Below are positions 37,497 through 48,219 of a DNA stretch of 64,000 nt, one piece after another (within the stretch, counting starts at the first letter, position 1; the number at the start of each line of letters is the position of its first letter). The notes beneath the pieces are model-generated. The model was not told the origin of the DNA, made no database searches, and saw only the letters and a program-made list of their open reading frames with translations. The position numbers and the translations under genes were made by a program. The DNA lies in the NCBI RefSeq assembly GCF_036850765.1, contig NC_089498.1, positions 69,790,305-69,854,304 on the forward strand, read 5' to 3'. The DNA is from Saccopteryx bilineata (lineage: Eukaryota; Chordata; Mammalia; Chiroptera; Emballonuridae).

Positions 37497-37995
37497 TACC
37501 ATGTCCTGGTTGGGTGGCTCGTTTGGTTAGAGCAAGGGGTAGTCAACCTTTTTATACCTACCATCCACTTTTGTATCTCAGTTAGTAGTAAAATTTTCTA
37601 ACTGCCCACCGATTCCACAGTAATAGTGATTTATAAAGTATGGAAGTAACTTTACTTTATAAAATTTATAAAGCAGAGTTACAGCAAGTTAAAGCATATA
37701 ATAATAATTACTTACCAAGTACTTTATGTTAGATTTTCACTGTTTGGCAAAATAAATCTTTATAAAACAACTTACTATAGTTAAATCTATCTTTTTATTT
37801 ATACTTTGGTTGCTCCGCTGCTGCCCACCATGAAAGCTGGAACACCCACTAGTGGGCAATAGGGTGTTGACTACTACTGAGTTAAAGCATCATCCTGAAG
37901 CGCAGAGGTTGTTGGTTCGATCCGCGCTCAGCACACATACAGGAACAGATTGACATTCCTGTCTCATCCTCCTTCTCTCTCTAAAATAAATAAAT
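37497..37995 (+). mobile_element. SINE-C copy 2, interrupted by a hAT MITE
   Basis: The tRNA-like head (gtcctggttgggtggctcg...ggttagagc) stops at 37532 and resumes at 37880 with catcctgaagcgcagaggttg and B box ggttcgatccg, then the body and an aaataaataaa tail. Confidence 0.9.
37533..37879. mobile_element. hAT MITE inside SINE-C copy 2
   Basis: 347 bp, ends caaggggtagtcaacc and gttgactactactg. Imperfect 8-bp duplication ggttagag/agttaaag. Interior AT-rich, no ORF. Confidence 0.88.
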
Positions 37996-38016
37996 ATTTT
38001 GAAATACATATGAACT

Positions 38017-38205
38017 TTGCCCTGGCTGGGTTGCTCACTTTGTTAGAGCATTGTCCCAATACACCAAGATTGTGGGTTTGATCCCTAGTCAAGGCATATA
38101 CAAGAATCAACCAATGAATGTATAAATAAATAAAACAACAAATTAATGTGTCTCTCTTTCTCTCCTTTGCTAAAAATATAAATAATAAATAAAAAAAACA
38201 AATAA
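38017..38205 (+). mobile_element. SINE-C copy 3
   Basis: Head gccctggctgggttgctcac, B box gggtttgatccc, AT-rich body and tail. Confidence 0.82.
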
Positions 38206-38834
38206 AAGATTTCCTACTAAGTTATATGGAATTGAGTATATACAATGCTTAGCACAAGCCTGACCCATCATAAATCCCCATTTAAATGGAGCTCTTTCTC
38301 ACTTCTTATTGGTGGCTTCTGGCCTCATGGGAAAAAAAAGTCAATGAGAGTTGGCATTCAGTCTTGTCAACAATTGGGAAATCCGTCTACAACAAAAGCA
38401 GAGTGGACTATGGGAATGGGAAAGTTTTTCCTATCAATAGGTCATTAAATGTCATCAGTGCTATAAGTCAGACAGTCTGGGGGGAAAGAGAGAGAAAAAA
38501 ATTAAAACTCCAATTCTTAGATTTAAAAATTTACTTATTCAATCTAGTATTTTTTTAGTACCTACCTGGGCCAGGCAGGGATTATGACAAGCAATTGTAG
38601 TCTAAAATCTCATTTAATTAGTTCAACACACTATATTTTTTGCATTTATTTTTTTATTTTTTAAGTAAATTTTGCAAATATGGTAACAATGCCAAGTCAT
38701 ATTTTTCTGAAGTGGTAAGAGATTGCTAGAAATAATTCTCTAAACAGATTTGACAAAACAATAAAACTTTACATGAAATCAAGGAAACCAATACAGGATT
38801 GTATTTGTTGTTGTTTTTTAAGTTTTCACCTATA

Positions 38835-39162
38835 TTATGAACTTAATTATGTTCCTCAAAAATTCATATATTAAAGTCCTCCAAATCCCAGTACCTCAGA
38901 ATGTAAGCTTATTTGAAGATAAGCTCTTTAAAGAGATGATTAAGTTAAAAGGAGGCTGGGTGGAGTCCTTATTCAATGTGACCGATGTCCTTACAAGAAG
39001 TAGAAACAGCAGGGGAGTTCATGTGCAGAGAAAGGCCATGTGAGGACACAGTGAGAATGCACCCATCTGCAAACCAAGGAGAGGCCTTGGAAGAAACCAA
39101 TCTACAGACACCTTGATCTTGGCCTTCTAACCTCCAAACTGTAAGAAAATAAATATCTGATG
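38835..39162 (+). mobile_element. MaLR (MLT1-like) LTR
   Basis: Contains cccagtacctcagaatgtaagc, gatgtccttacaag, gccatgtgaggacacagtgag and ccttgatcttggccttctaacctccaaactg, in the order of MLT1-type LTRs of the ERVL-MaLR group. Lies just beyond the DNAJC12 3' end. Confidence 0.75.
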
Positions 39163-39325
39163 ACTTGCTATATAATCAAATAAACCTGGGAGGAATATAG
39201 TTCCTCAAATAAATAATCTTTTAAATTTATAATTAAATTTATTTATATTAAAGTATAAATATCTATTCAAATTATTTTTAAAATATAGTTGAATTATACA
39301 TTCATTACGAACCTTGGAAAAATTA

Positions 39326-39751
39326 TTTATTTCATTCTGTGAGGTTTAAACAAGTAATTTCACATTTCATTTCAAGTCCAGAGTCAGAAAACATTTCTTA
39401 TACATCCAGCACAAATAGAGATCATCACATATCAATGAAATATTTAAATACAGAGATTGATTTTTAAGTGGATTTCTCTAAATAACATGAACAGGAAAAC
39501 ACACATAATACAATGTTCTTTGGATCTAAGAGCCTTAATTTATTCAAATATTAGAAGAACTTTGCCTTCTAAAAGTTTTTCATTTAGAAAACATTGTGAG
39601 AATGGGTTAAAAGATGAAGGAATCAACTAGTACTCAGCAATTCACAAATGTGACAGATAAGCAAGACAGTTTAAAGATTTGAACAAAAACTTCATGCTAG
39701 CAGCACGAGATGGTCTTGCTCACTCACTCTCTCCTACAAAGCAGGGACATT
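39326..39751 (-). other. DNAJC12: Candidate DNAJC12 3' UTR
   Basis: AT-rich sequence directly after the TAA stop on the minus strand. Minus-strand AATAAA hexamers occur at 39539-39544 and 39326-39331, and another at 39238-39243. I cannot tell which is used. A MaLR LTR lies just beyond (38835-39162). Confidence 0.5.
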
Positions 39752-39846
39752 TTATATTTCATAGTTTCTAAATTTCCTCAGGAGTTCTGAAGGAGCATCC
39801 CCTGACCAGCGGAAACGAAGATGCCAACTGTTCACATCTGAAAAGC
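39752..39846 (-). CDS. DNAJC12: DNAJC12 terminal coding exon 5 with stop
   Basis: The 95-nt coding part supplies two bases of a split codon, 30 codons starting FSDVNSWHLRFRWSGDAPSE and ending LLRKFRNYEI, and a TAA stop at 39752-39754. This is the strongly conserved C-terminal segment of DNAJC12, thought to matter for hydroxylase or HSC70 partner contacts. The acceptor reads ctcctttaaag. The split codon is A from exon 4 plus GC, giving Ser where I recall Gly in human. The three exons together make 145 residues, exactly the number expected for human residues 54-198, so the gene looks intact. Confidence 0.97.
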
Positions 39847-40444
39847 CTTTAAAGGAGAGAAGAGAAGATTTTTAAATCCAAGGTAGGAACAAGTAAGTCA
39901 AGCTTATAATAGTAAAACAGCTTGCTGATAAGATGTCACTGCATAAGTAAAATGTAAGGGTAAGTCTTTGGTATGAATTATTAATATCTCACAGAAGCTG
40001 ATTAACTTAAGCAGACTATTGAATTCTTATGAACAGGGATTAGTTTATATGGATGAGAGGATCTCACATGCTTAAAGTTAATAATACAAGGATATTTATA
40101 GATGCCTCCAGTGGTGGGAATTTTGACCATTCACAAAAGGAATTGAAAACAACTTTCAAACAGCCGTCAAAATAAAAGGTTAATGGTAAAGGATCTCTGG
40201 AAAGACAAGTAATTTATTCCATAATACTAAGATTTATTTTTTTAGTCTAATAAACAATTTTGTTGAAAATTAAATAAAAGGTCATTCTCCTTCTCTACTA
40301 GAAAAAGTGTAAATTGGCAAAACTCTTCTGGTAGGAAACTTGCAATATTTATCAAACTCATTAAAATGTAACCCAATAATTCTACTTTTAGAAATTTATC
40401 TTAAGGAAACAATCATGAATGTGCTCAAGGGTTATAACTGTACA

Positions 40445-40827
40445 ATGTTTATCATTATACCTTTTATAAAATTTTTTTAAGGGAGAGAGACAGAGAGAGA
40501 AAATGAGACAGGAAGGGAGAAATGTGGAACATCAACTCATAGTCACTTTTAGTTTTTCACTAATTGCTTCTCATAAGTGTCTTGACTGTGGGGCTCCAGC
40601 CAAGCTTGTGACCCCTTGCTCAAGTCAGCAACCTTGGGCTTCCAGCCACCGACCTTTGGGCTTAAGCCACCGACCATGGGATAATGTCTATGATCCCATG
40701 CTCAAGCCAGTGACCTCGCGCTCAAGCTGGTGAGTCCATGCTCAAGCTAGCGACCTTGGGGTTTTGAACCTTGGACTTCAGTGTCCCAGGTGGACACTTT
40801 ATCCACTGTACTACCACAGGTCAGGCT
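40445..40827 (-). mobile_element. SINE-D copy 3
   Basis: Minus-strand copy. Head cctgacctgtggtagtacagtgg, four or more ggtcgctggcttgagc-type internal repeats, CT-rich end. Confidence 0.9.
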
Positions 40828-42194
40828 ATAAATGCTTTTAAAAATCAAAAACCCTTCTAAGTCTTCAGCTATACAAAGCTGGTTAAAAGGCTTTGATGTC
40901 ATCATTAACATTTTTTTAATATATATTTACAATCACAGAAAAATGCTCATAACATTGTTAAGTGACAGGTAGTTAGGGAACAGTTTAGACAGTATGGTTT
41001 TGTTTTTAAATTTCTTATTTCCATGTATATTTATGTAAATTTAAAAAAATTACCCCTAAATGTTAATAGTAGTTATCCTTGGATAGTTGGAATAGATGTA
41101 ATTTTCATTTTTAATACCCTTTTTGTTGTTTACCTGTATTTTGCTATTTTTCTGAAATGAACAAGAAAGCCTTTTGTCATTTTTTTTGTTTGTTTATAAA
41201 ATTGGTAATGAAAAAGCAGGTTATAGAATAATAAACAAAATATGCTTCCATTGATATTTAAAATATTACCTAAAATGTTATCTGAATGTCTAGTCAGGAA
41301 AAATTTACTCAGAATAGTTGACAGGGATTATCTCAGAAAAAAACCAGAATCTGTTTGCATTTTCTTTAGAATTACCACAGAAAACAAATATAAAGAATTT
41401 GCATTTGAAGAAAAAGCACAAAGGAATTTCTTTCTGACAATCTGTAATTGAAAAACACACACAAAATACGTACAATATGATCCTTTTAGTTTTAGGTATC
41501 ATAACATATAATAATATAACAAAAGATCAGTAATAGATATGTTCTCTAGGGGGTAAGATTACAAGTTGCATTTTCTTTCTTTTGCTTGACCATATTCTCT
41601 CATCTCATCTACTGCTAGGCAGACCCACCTGCCAGAGGAAGCCTAGGCCTAGCAAAGCCTGGGCAGGTAGATGCCCAGAGGACATGGCTGCACACCAACA
41701 GCATCTGCTACATTTAATTTTTTGTTTGTTTTTATTCCAAGATATTATACAAAATGATTTGAATATAAAATTGTATTTATCAGAAGCCATAGTTACTGCA
41801 TATTTAAATGAAAAGAGAGTAAAGGTGAGATTTTTCTCACACACTAGTTATCAGTTGCCATGATCTATATTTTACTGGTTGCAATGCCAGTCAGAAGATG
41901 AAGGGGATTGTTTGATGGCCGCTCATCACAGAAGAGGCAAACTGCTCATCACACAAAAGGCAAACACCACAGTAAATATTAATTATTGCTTGAAGAAGTT
42001 TACAAATATGCTGAAAGGGTTATGTGAGAGGGCTCTCAGGATTTGGTAAAGCTGACATGAATAATATTTCTTAAATGCTGAGTTTATTCATACTACAGTC
42101 AATGAAATTATAAGTAAGTATGCAACTATACTTTGGTATATCACACTCCAGCACTACTCAGAACAGCCAATACTATCTTTGTTTTGGGGGTTTT

Positions 42195-42538
42195 GTTTTT
42201 GTTTTTAGTGATACAAAGACAGATCCAGGTAGGGAAAGAGATAAGAAGCATCAACTCATAGTTGCAGCACTTTAGTTGTTCATTGATTGCTTCTCATATG
42301 TGCCTTGAACGAGGCTTCAGCTGAACCAGTGACCCCTTGTTCAAGCCAGTGACCTTGGGCCTAAGCTAGCGACCACAGAATCATGTCTATAATTCTACGC
42401 TCAAGCTGGTGACCCCTCACTCAAGCTGGTGAGCCCACACTCAAGCCCAATGAATCCATGTTCAAGCTGGCAACCTTGGAACTTGGGACCACAGCATCCC
42501 AGGTTGATGCTCTATCCACTGAGCCACCACTGGTCAGG
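42195..42538 (-). mobile_element. SINE-D copy 4
   Basis: Minus-strand copy with head cctgaccagtggtggctcagtgg and internal repeats. Confidence 0.9.
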
Positions 42539-42853
42539 AGAGACTAGCCAATAGTCTCTTAAACAACAGGAAGAAAATACTGGTAAATGCAGTCTATTGC
42601 AAAATTTCAAACTTTATTCTCCAACAAACAGCTTCTCAGAACAATGATCCTCCTTCCTCTCACCCCCTCCACTTCATTCCTTGACCTCAGTAAGAGAATA
42701 CACTTCACAATGTGAGGGCATCAAACTGACATCACAATTTATACTGAGTGAATTATGATATATCAGCTGTCAAAAACAATGCATTTATTCTAAATGTAAG
42801 AGTCTAAGGAGAAGTCCTATAATAATAAATTCTGACATTTAAAAAATACTATG

Positions 42854-43159
42854 GGCCTGACCGGGTGGTGGCGCAGTGGATAGAGCGTTGGACTGGGATG
42901 TGGAAGACCCAGGTTCAAGACCCCGAGGTCACCACCTTGAGTGCAGGCTCATCTGGTTTGAGCAAAAAGCTCACCAGCTTGAACCCAAGGTCGCTGGCTC
43001 GAGCAAGGGGTTACTCAGTCTGCTGTAGCCCCACAGTCAAGGCACATATGAGAAAGCAATCAATGGACAACTAAGGTGCCGCAACAAAAAACTAATGATT
43101 GATGCTTCTCATCTCTCTCCATTCCTGTCTATCCCTCTCTCTGACTCTCTGACTCTGTA
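42854..43159 (+). mobile_element. SINE-D copy 5 (in MIR)
   Basis: Head ggcctgaccgggtggtggcgcagtgg. Target duplication aaaaaatactatg at 42841-42853 and 43160-43172. Confidence 0.95.
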
Positions 43160-43255
43160 AAAAAATACTATGTGCCACATCTATTTTCCACATGTTATTT
43201 ACTCCTCAAAAAATCTACTTAAGTTAATCAGTTACTGTAAGATATTAATAATTCA

Positions 43256-43376
43256 TACCAAAGACTTACCATTTGGCCCACCATGAAAGCTGGAACGCCC
43301 ACCAGTGGGCAGTAGGGACCAGGTTGACCAGCACTGCAAAAGTGGGCAGTTTTTGTAAAAAGTTTGACGACCCCTG
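43256..43376. mobile_element. hAT MITE remnant (in MIR)
   Basis: The segment ccaccatgaaagctggaacgcccaccagtgggcagtagggaccaggttgacc is the right arm of the family at 37533-37879. It ends gtttgacgacccctg. The left part is missing and its boundary is uncertain. Confidence 0.7.
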
Positions 43377-43399
43377 GAACTAATATTTTATCCATTGTA

Positions 43400-43996
43400 C
43401 AGTGTGTCCGTAAAGTCATGGTGCACTTTTGACCGGTCACAGGAAAGCAACAAAAGACAATAGAAATATGAAATCTGCACCAAATAAAAGGAAAACCCTC
43501 CCAATTTCTGTAGGATGATGTGGCAGCATGTGTGCATGCGCAGATGATGACATAACACCGTATATACTGCAGAGCAGCCCACGGCCATGCCAGTAGAGAT
43601 GTGGATGGTACAGAAGATAGTTCAGTGTGTTCTGTGGCTCGCTAAATTCGAATCCATGACCAAAGTTCAATGTGAATATCAGTGCGTTTATAATGAAGCG
43701 TCACCACATAGGAATAACATTACTCGGTGGGATAAGCAGTTGAAGGAAACTGGCAGTTTGGTGGAGAAACCCCGTTCTGGTAGGCCATCAGTCAGTGACG
43801 AGTCTGTAGAGGCTATACGGGATAGCTACCTAAGGAGCCCTAAAAAATCTGTGTGTGAGCCCACATCGAACTGCACTGAATAGGTATGAAACTGGGAGAG
43901 TTTTCCTTTTATTTGGTGCAAATTTCACATTTCTATTGTCTTTTGTTGCTTTCCTGTGACCGGTCAAGAGTGCACCATGACTTTATGGACACACTG
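43400..43996 (+). mobile_element. Internally deleted Tc1/mariner with long inverted repeats
   Basis: 597 bp between TA dinucleotides (43398-43399, 43997-43998). Terminal inverted repeats of about 103 bp (43400-43502 and 43894-43996) begin cagtgtgtccgtaaagtcat and differ at about five sites. The core keeps only the start of a transposase gene, so most of the catalytic domain has been deleted. Confidence 0.93.
43587..43883 (+). pseudogene. Truncated mariner transposase N-terminus
   Basis: A 98-codon frame starting MPVEMWMVQKIVQCVLWLAK. The segments EASPHRNNITRWDKQLKETG and VEKPRSGRPSVSDESVEAIR, then SPKKSV, form the helix-turn-helix DNA-binding region of IS630/Tc1/mariner-type transposases with a DUF4817-like start, a type I associate with arthropod mariners. 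It ends at a TAG shortly before the right inverted repeat, with no D,D,D/E residues. It cannot catalyse transposition. Confidence 0.8.
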
Positions 43997-44030
43997 TATA
44001 TGGGTAAGAAAATTCAGAGAGGTTAACTCT

Positions 44031-44456
44031 TGTCAACATAGGAATGTCCAAACCTGTAGAGAATTTTTATAAAAATGTATTATTTGAGTTAAACAGAGGT
44101 ATGCTGGAAGCAAGATCTCAAAACACAGAAAAATCCTTCCCAGAATAACAATTTGCAGTTTCTTTTATTCATTTGAGATTAAGGAAGGAATGTAAGAAAG
44201 ATATCACAAAGGTGGGGATTGGATTACAGGTTAAGAATATGTGCTCCTTTGAGGGTGGTCAAGGATTAGGACGAATCTGAAAAGAGGCATTTTAAAGGTG
44301 TGTTAACCTAGAGTCATAGAAGCAATGGACAGGGCTTGATTAAGGCAAAGATAAGCCTTTCACTAAAGAAGATACATACCCCACCATGGTTTGCTCAGTT
44401 AGGAGTTTATGAGCAGATCACCCTGTGAGGTTCTGTTCCATAGAACCTCATCCACA
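44031..44456 (-). mobile_element. Probable solo LTR (in MIR)
   Basis: On the minus strand it starts TGTGGATGAGG and ends ATGTTGACA. AATAAA lies in aatgaataaaagaaactgc. It interrupts MIR between ggttaac and acttgccc. A clean duplication is not visible, so it is older. Confidence 0.6.
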
Positions 44457-44805
44457 TTCACTTGCCCAAGTTCACAGAACTCATCAGTGGAAGAAGCTGG
44501 GATCTGGTTCCAGCGACTATGCTCTTAGCCACTGAGAACATAGAGGCATGTGCTCAGTGGATTGCCATTCTGTACTTCTGAAGCCCTCGTAAATGAATAT
44601 ATACTGTATTTGTACATGCTGGTATTAGCACACAGAACAGTGTGGAAGGGGACACACCTGGGCATCTGCATAGGTTACTTTGGGGGGTAGAAGCAGAGAA
44701 AGATGAGAGACTGGGGTAGGCACTAAGTTATTGTTTATATATGATTCTTCAAACTTTTTAAAGACTAGCTCGCTATTTGGGAGATTTTAACATATGTAAA
44801 TAATT

Positions 44806-44884
44806 CTGAGGTCACTATGTCAAAATCTCAGATTTGCCCGGTCAAAGCACATGTGGAAGTTGATGCTTCCTGCTTCTCTCCCCT

Positions 44885-44931
<47 letters not shown>

Positions 44932-44975
44932 CTCTCTCCTCTCTCTTTAAAAATGAATAAATAAAATCTAAAAAA
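44806..44975 (+). mobile_element. SINE-B copy 9 (5'-truncated)
   Basis: Starts within the head (ttctgaggtcactatgtc) and continues through ggtcaaagcacatgtggaag, a long CT microsatellite and aaaatgaataaataaaatc. Confidence 0.85.
44885..44935. repeat. (CT)n microsatellite
   Basis: Nearly pure CT/TCTC tract in the 3' part of a SINE-B copy. Confidence 0.9.
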
Positions 44976-45654
44976 AACATATGTAAATAACTTTTAAAAG
45001 AAAGAAATTTTCAGGCTTTTATGAGAGATTCAAGTGGGGCCTGAATCTCTGAAGTGTCCAATTTCCCTAGTTCTGGTGAAGTCAGATTTAAGTCTGAATC
45101 TAAAATAGAAAGTCATGTGTTAGGGACAAAGAGATCTGAACATTTCAAGGCTAAAGGGACAAACATTGCATGTTTGCCTGTGTGTGCATGTGAGTGGGTG
45201 TTTGTATGTCTGTGTTTGCTTAAAACACTGTTTTTTTGACATTTGGCTTCTGCTTTGATCAGTTGGCTATAACCACTTCCAGTTATGAGGCTGATACAGT
45301 CAAAAGACGGACTACAAAAGGATCTTTTGGGTAACCAGCAGAGATACCTAAATCAAACTCTAAGAATCTTTATTCCCAGCAAGTAATGAGCATTAAAAGT
45401 TCTCTCAAAAGAGTGATTTGAAGTGACTATTTCTAAAAAGACTATAATTCACCACAAAACATCTAATTATCTTCTTTTATTAAATAAGTGTTCAAGAATG
45501 GTTAGGAACCTTCTGCTTAAAGGCTAAAATTTAATGTAATATTGTATCACAACTCTGAAAATCAATTAAGATTTTGAAGGATCGTTACAGTGTGTGTACA
45601 TAACACACCTATCTATACAAGACACACAGTGGGATGGCTATATAGACAAACAAA

Positions 45655-45890
45655 GAACTTATAATAATAGCTCACATGTACCTAGGGCTACTGCAGGCAA
45701 ATCACTGTGCTAAGCATTTTGCATGGATCTCCTCATTTAATCCTCATAATAAGTCTTTAAGAAGGTGCCATTATGATTTCCTATTTTGTAGATGAGGAAA
45801 CTGAGATCTAGAGAAATAACTTTCACCAAGTAATACCATAATTAGTAGAGTCAGGGTGTGTAGCTTGGGATCCAGGAGTGCAATCTCCTA
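45655..45890 (-). mobile_element. MIR
   Basis: Contains aataatagctcacatgtacc, cactgtgctaagcattttgc, tcatttaatcctcataa and gatgaggaaactgagatc: reverse-complement MIR over most of its length. Confidence 0.85.
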
Positions 45891-45965
45891 ACACCTGCTT
45901 CAGGGGATCTATAATGATTCAGAATGTCTACAGAGTTACTTATAGATAAGGTATCTTCTCAAGAT

Positions 45966-46255
45966 AGTACAGCGCCTTAGAAACAGACTGAAACCAAATT
46001 GCCTTAGTTCAGACCCCTGCCCCGCCACATGCAAAACTGCACAGACTTGAGAAGATTATGCAGCTGCCCTGGGCTTCAGTTTTCTCATCTGTAAAGTGAT
46101 GTTGTAATGTTGATACCAACCAACCTCACAAACTTATAGTAAGAATTAAGTTAATTAATATATGTAAAATTAACATCAAATGAGATAATAGATGTAAAAT
46201 AATTTATGCAAGCCATTCCTGCACATAGTAAACTCTCCAATAAATATTAGCTAGC
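45966..46255 (+). mobile_element. MIR
   Basis: Contains gggcttcagttttctcatctgtaaagtga and cacatagtaaactctccaataaatatt, the sense-strand MIR core and 3' end. Lies about 190 bp downstream of DNAJC12 exon 4 in transcript order. Confidence 0.85.
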
Positions 46256-46443
46256 TTTATTTCAGTGACAAGGAAGACACTCCCAGAAATATCTTAAATT
46301 TCCTTTGCCAGGAATGTATTGAAGAATATATCTTTTAGTTTCTGTTTCAGTGCTAAGCCAGTATCATTTAAGGTGCCAAACCAATCCTCAAACTTGACAA
46401 GACTCAGATTTTCTCCATGTACAAAGCTGATGACATGACTTAC

Positions 46444-46648
46444 TTGAAGAATCTGGATTCTGTGGGGAGAGTGGCATCTTTAGGGACTCAGATTCCTTTT
46501 GCTCCATTTTCTCTGTGGTTGAAGCCTGTCCTTCTTTCTTTATTTCTCTTTGTTCGTTCTGTTCCTTGTTTTCAACCTCGTTGGTATGAGTCTGGTCAGT
46601 TTCTTCCAGCATCAGATCTTTTTTACCTCTGACAGCCCAGTGCATTGA
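46444..46648 (-). CDS. DNAJC12: DNAJC12 coding exon 4 (acidic/lysine-rich linker)
   Basis: This 205-nt exon gives 68 codons plus one base and starts SMHWAVRGKKDLMLEETDQT. The rest is a low-complexity Glu/Lys/Gln-rich stretch ending in PQNPDSS, the fast-evolving linker between the J domain and the conserved C-terminus. The acceptor is taattaacgcag and the donor gtaagt. Reading is phase 0 in and phase 1 out, with no stop or frameshift. An in-frame Met at the second codon is internal, not a start. Compared with human from memory, the first 16 residues are nearly unchanged while the E/K-rich part has many substitutions and no length change. The exon lies 15,439 bp downstream of exon 3. Confidence 0.97.
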
Positions 46649-46879
46649 CTGCGTTAATTAAAAGCAGAAACATAATATAACATCAATATTATATCGTATT
46701 CTATGTTTACATTTAATATGTGGTAACACCTACCTGTTATTACATTGCTAATTATCAGAATGTTAAACTTGACAGTTAATCAGATATTAATTAATTAATC
46801 CAGACATTAGTTAATTAATCTTTCCTGATTTAGACGACTAATGATATATGGAGAAATCAATATTATGGTATAGAGCAAA

Positions 46880-47815
46880 GGGACTGGCATCAGACAGGTT
46901 CAAAGAATTAGACATTTCCTCAAAATATTAAACCTAGAATTACTATATGGACCCAGCAATTCCATTCCTAGGTATATACCCAAAAGAACTGAAAACAGAT
47001 ATTCAAAGAAACATTTATCCATAAATGTTCATTCACAAAAGCCAAATAGCAGAAACAACCCAAATGTTCATCAACTAGTGAATAAACAAAATGTAGTATA
47101 TCCATACAATGGAATATTATTTGACCATAAAAAAGGAATGAAGTACTACAATGTGTATAATCTCTGAAAACATTACGCTATATAAAAGAAGTCAGGCCTG
47201 ACTGTGTGGTGGCGCAGTGGATAGAGCGTCAGACTGGGATGTGGAGGACCTAGGCTCGAGACCCTGAGGTCACCAGCTTGAGCATGGGCTCATCTGGTTT
47301 GAGCAAAAGCTCACCAGCTTGGACCCAAGGTCGCTGGCTCAAGCAAGGGGTTACTCTGTCTGCTGAAGGCCCAAGGTCAAGGCACATATGAGAAAGCAAG
47401 CAATGAACAACTAAGGTGTCACAACGAAAAACTTATGATGATGCTTCTCATCTCTCTCCATTCCTGTCTGTCTGTCCCTATCTATCCCTCTCTCTGACTC
47501 TCTCTCTGTCTCTGTAAAAAAAAAAAAAAAAATCAGACACAAAAAGCCACATATATATGATTCCACTTATATGAAATATTCAGAATAGACAAATCCATTT
47601 AGATAGACAGCAGAGTAGTGGTTACCAGGAACTGGGGGAGAGGGCAATAGGAAGTGTTGCTAGTGAGTATGGGGTTTCCTTTTGGGGTGATGAAATAGTT
47701 GAGGAATTAGATAGTGATGATGGGAGAACAACATTGTAAATGTACTTAATGTCACTAAATATTATACTTTAAAATGGTTAAAATAGTGAGTTTTATGTTA
47801 TGTGTATTTTACCAC
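46880..47815 (+). mobile_element. Ancient L1 3' part, split by SINE-D
   Basis: Contains ggacccagcaattccattcctaggtatatacccaaaagaa, caatggaatattatttgacc, gattccacttatatgaaat and ggttaccaggaactggggg. This is the end of ORF2 and the 3' UTR of an old L1 in the right order, separated by a SINE at 47196-47534. Confidence 0.85.
47196..47534 (+). mobile_element. SINE-D copy 6
   Basis: Head gcctgactgtgtggtggcgcagtgg, internal repeats, A17 tail. Confidence 0.92.
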
Positions 47816-47833
47816 CAAAAAACAATGCAGCTG

Positions 47834-48219
47834 GCCCTGGCCGGTTTGCTCCGCAGTAGAGCGTCAGCCCCGCATGTGGAAGTCCCATGTTCAATTCCTG
47901 GCCAGGGCACACAGGAGAAGCACCCATCTGCTTCTCCACCCTTCCCCCTCTCCTTCCTCTTTCTGTCTTCCCCTCCTGCAACCAAGGCTCCATGGGAGCA
48001 AAGTTGGCCTGGGTGCTGAGGATGGCTCCATGGCTGCTGCCTCAGGCACTAGAATGGCTCCAGTTGCAGAGGAGCAACACTCCAGATGGGCAGCGTATTG
48101 CCCCCTGGTGGGCATGCCCAGTGGATCCCTGTCGGGCACACGTAGAGGTCTGTCTGCCTCCCCCTGTTTCTCACTTTGTAAAAATACAAAAGTAATAATA
48201 ATAATAAATAAAAATGAAC
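47834..48219 (+). mobile_element. SINE-A copy 5
   Basis: Target duplication aaaacaatgcagctg at 47819-47833 and 48220-48234. Head ggccctggccggtttgctccgcag, tail (AAT)n. Confidence 0.94.

Larger units (their letters stand above)
42841..44540 (-). mobile_element. MIR split into pieces by four insertions
   Basis: MIR pieces on the minus strand: 42841-42853/43173-43255 (actatgtgccacat, ctcctcaaaaaatc), 43379-43397 (aactaatattttatccattg), 43999-44030 (tatgggtaagaaaattcagagaggttaac) and 44457-44535 (acttgcccaagttcac to gctcttagccact). Read together they follow the MIR order. SINE-D, a hAT remnant, a mariner and an LTR separate them. Confidence 0.8.
39847..46443 (-). other. DNAJC12: DNAJC12 intron 4
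   Basis: A 6,597-bp intron bounded by gtaagt and ctcctttaaag. It holds SINE-D copies in both orientations, a MIR split by four insertions, a Tc1/mariner, a solo LTR and two further MIRs, all listed separately. I see no other gene. The stretches 39850-40440, 40830-42190 and 44990-45650 are AT-rich with nothing I recognise. Confidence 0.9.

Noticed and set aside
45054..45239. Small 61-codon frame in intron 4
   Set aside because: No splice signals, domain or conservation evidence. Expected by chance.
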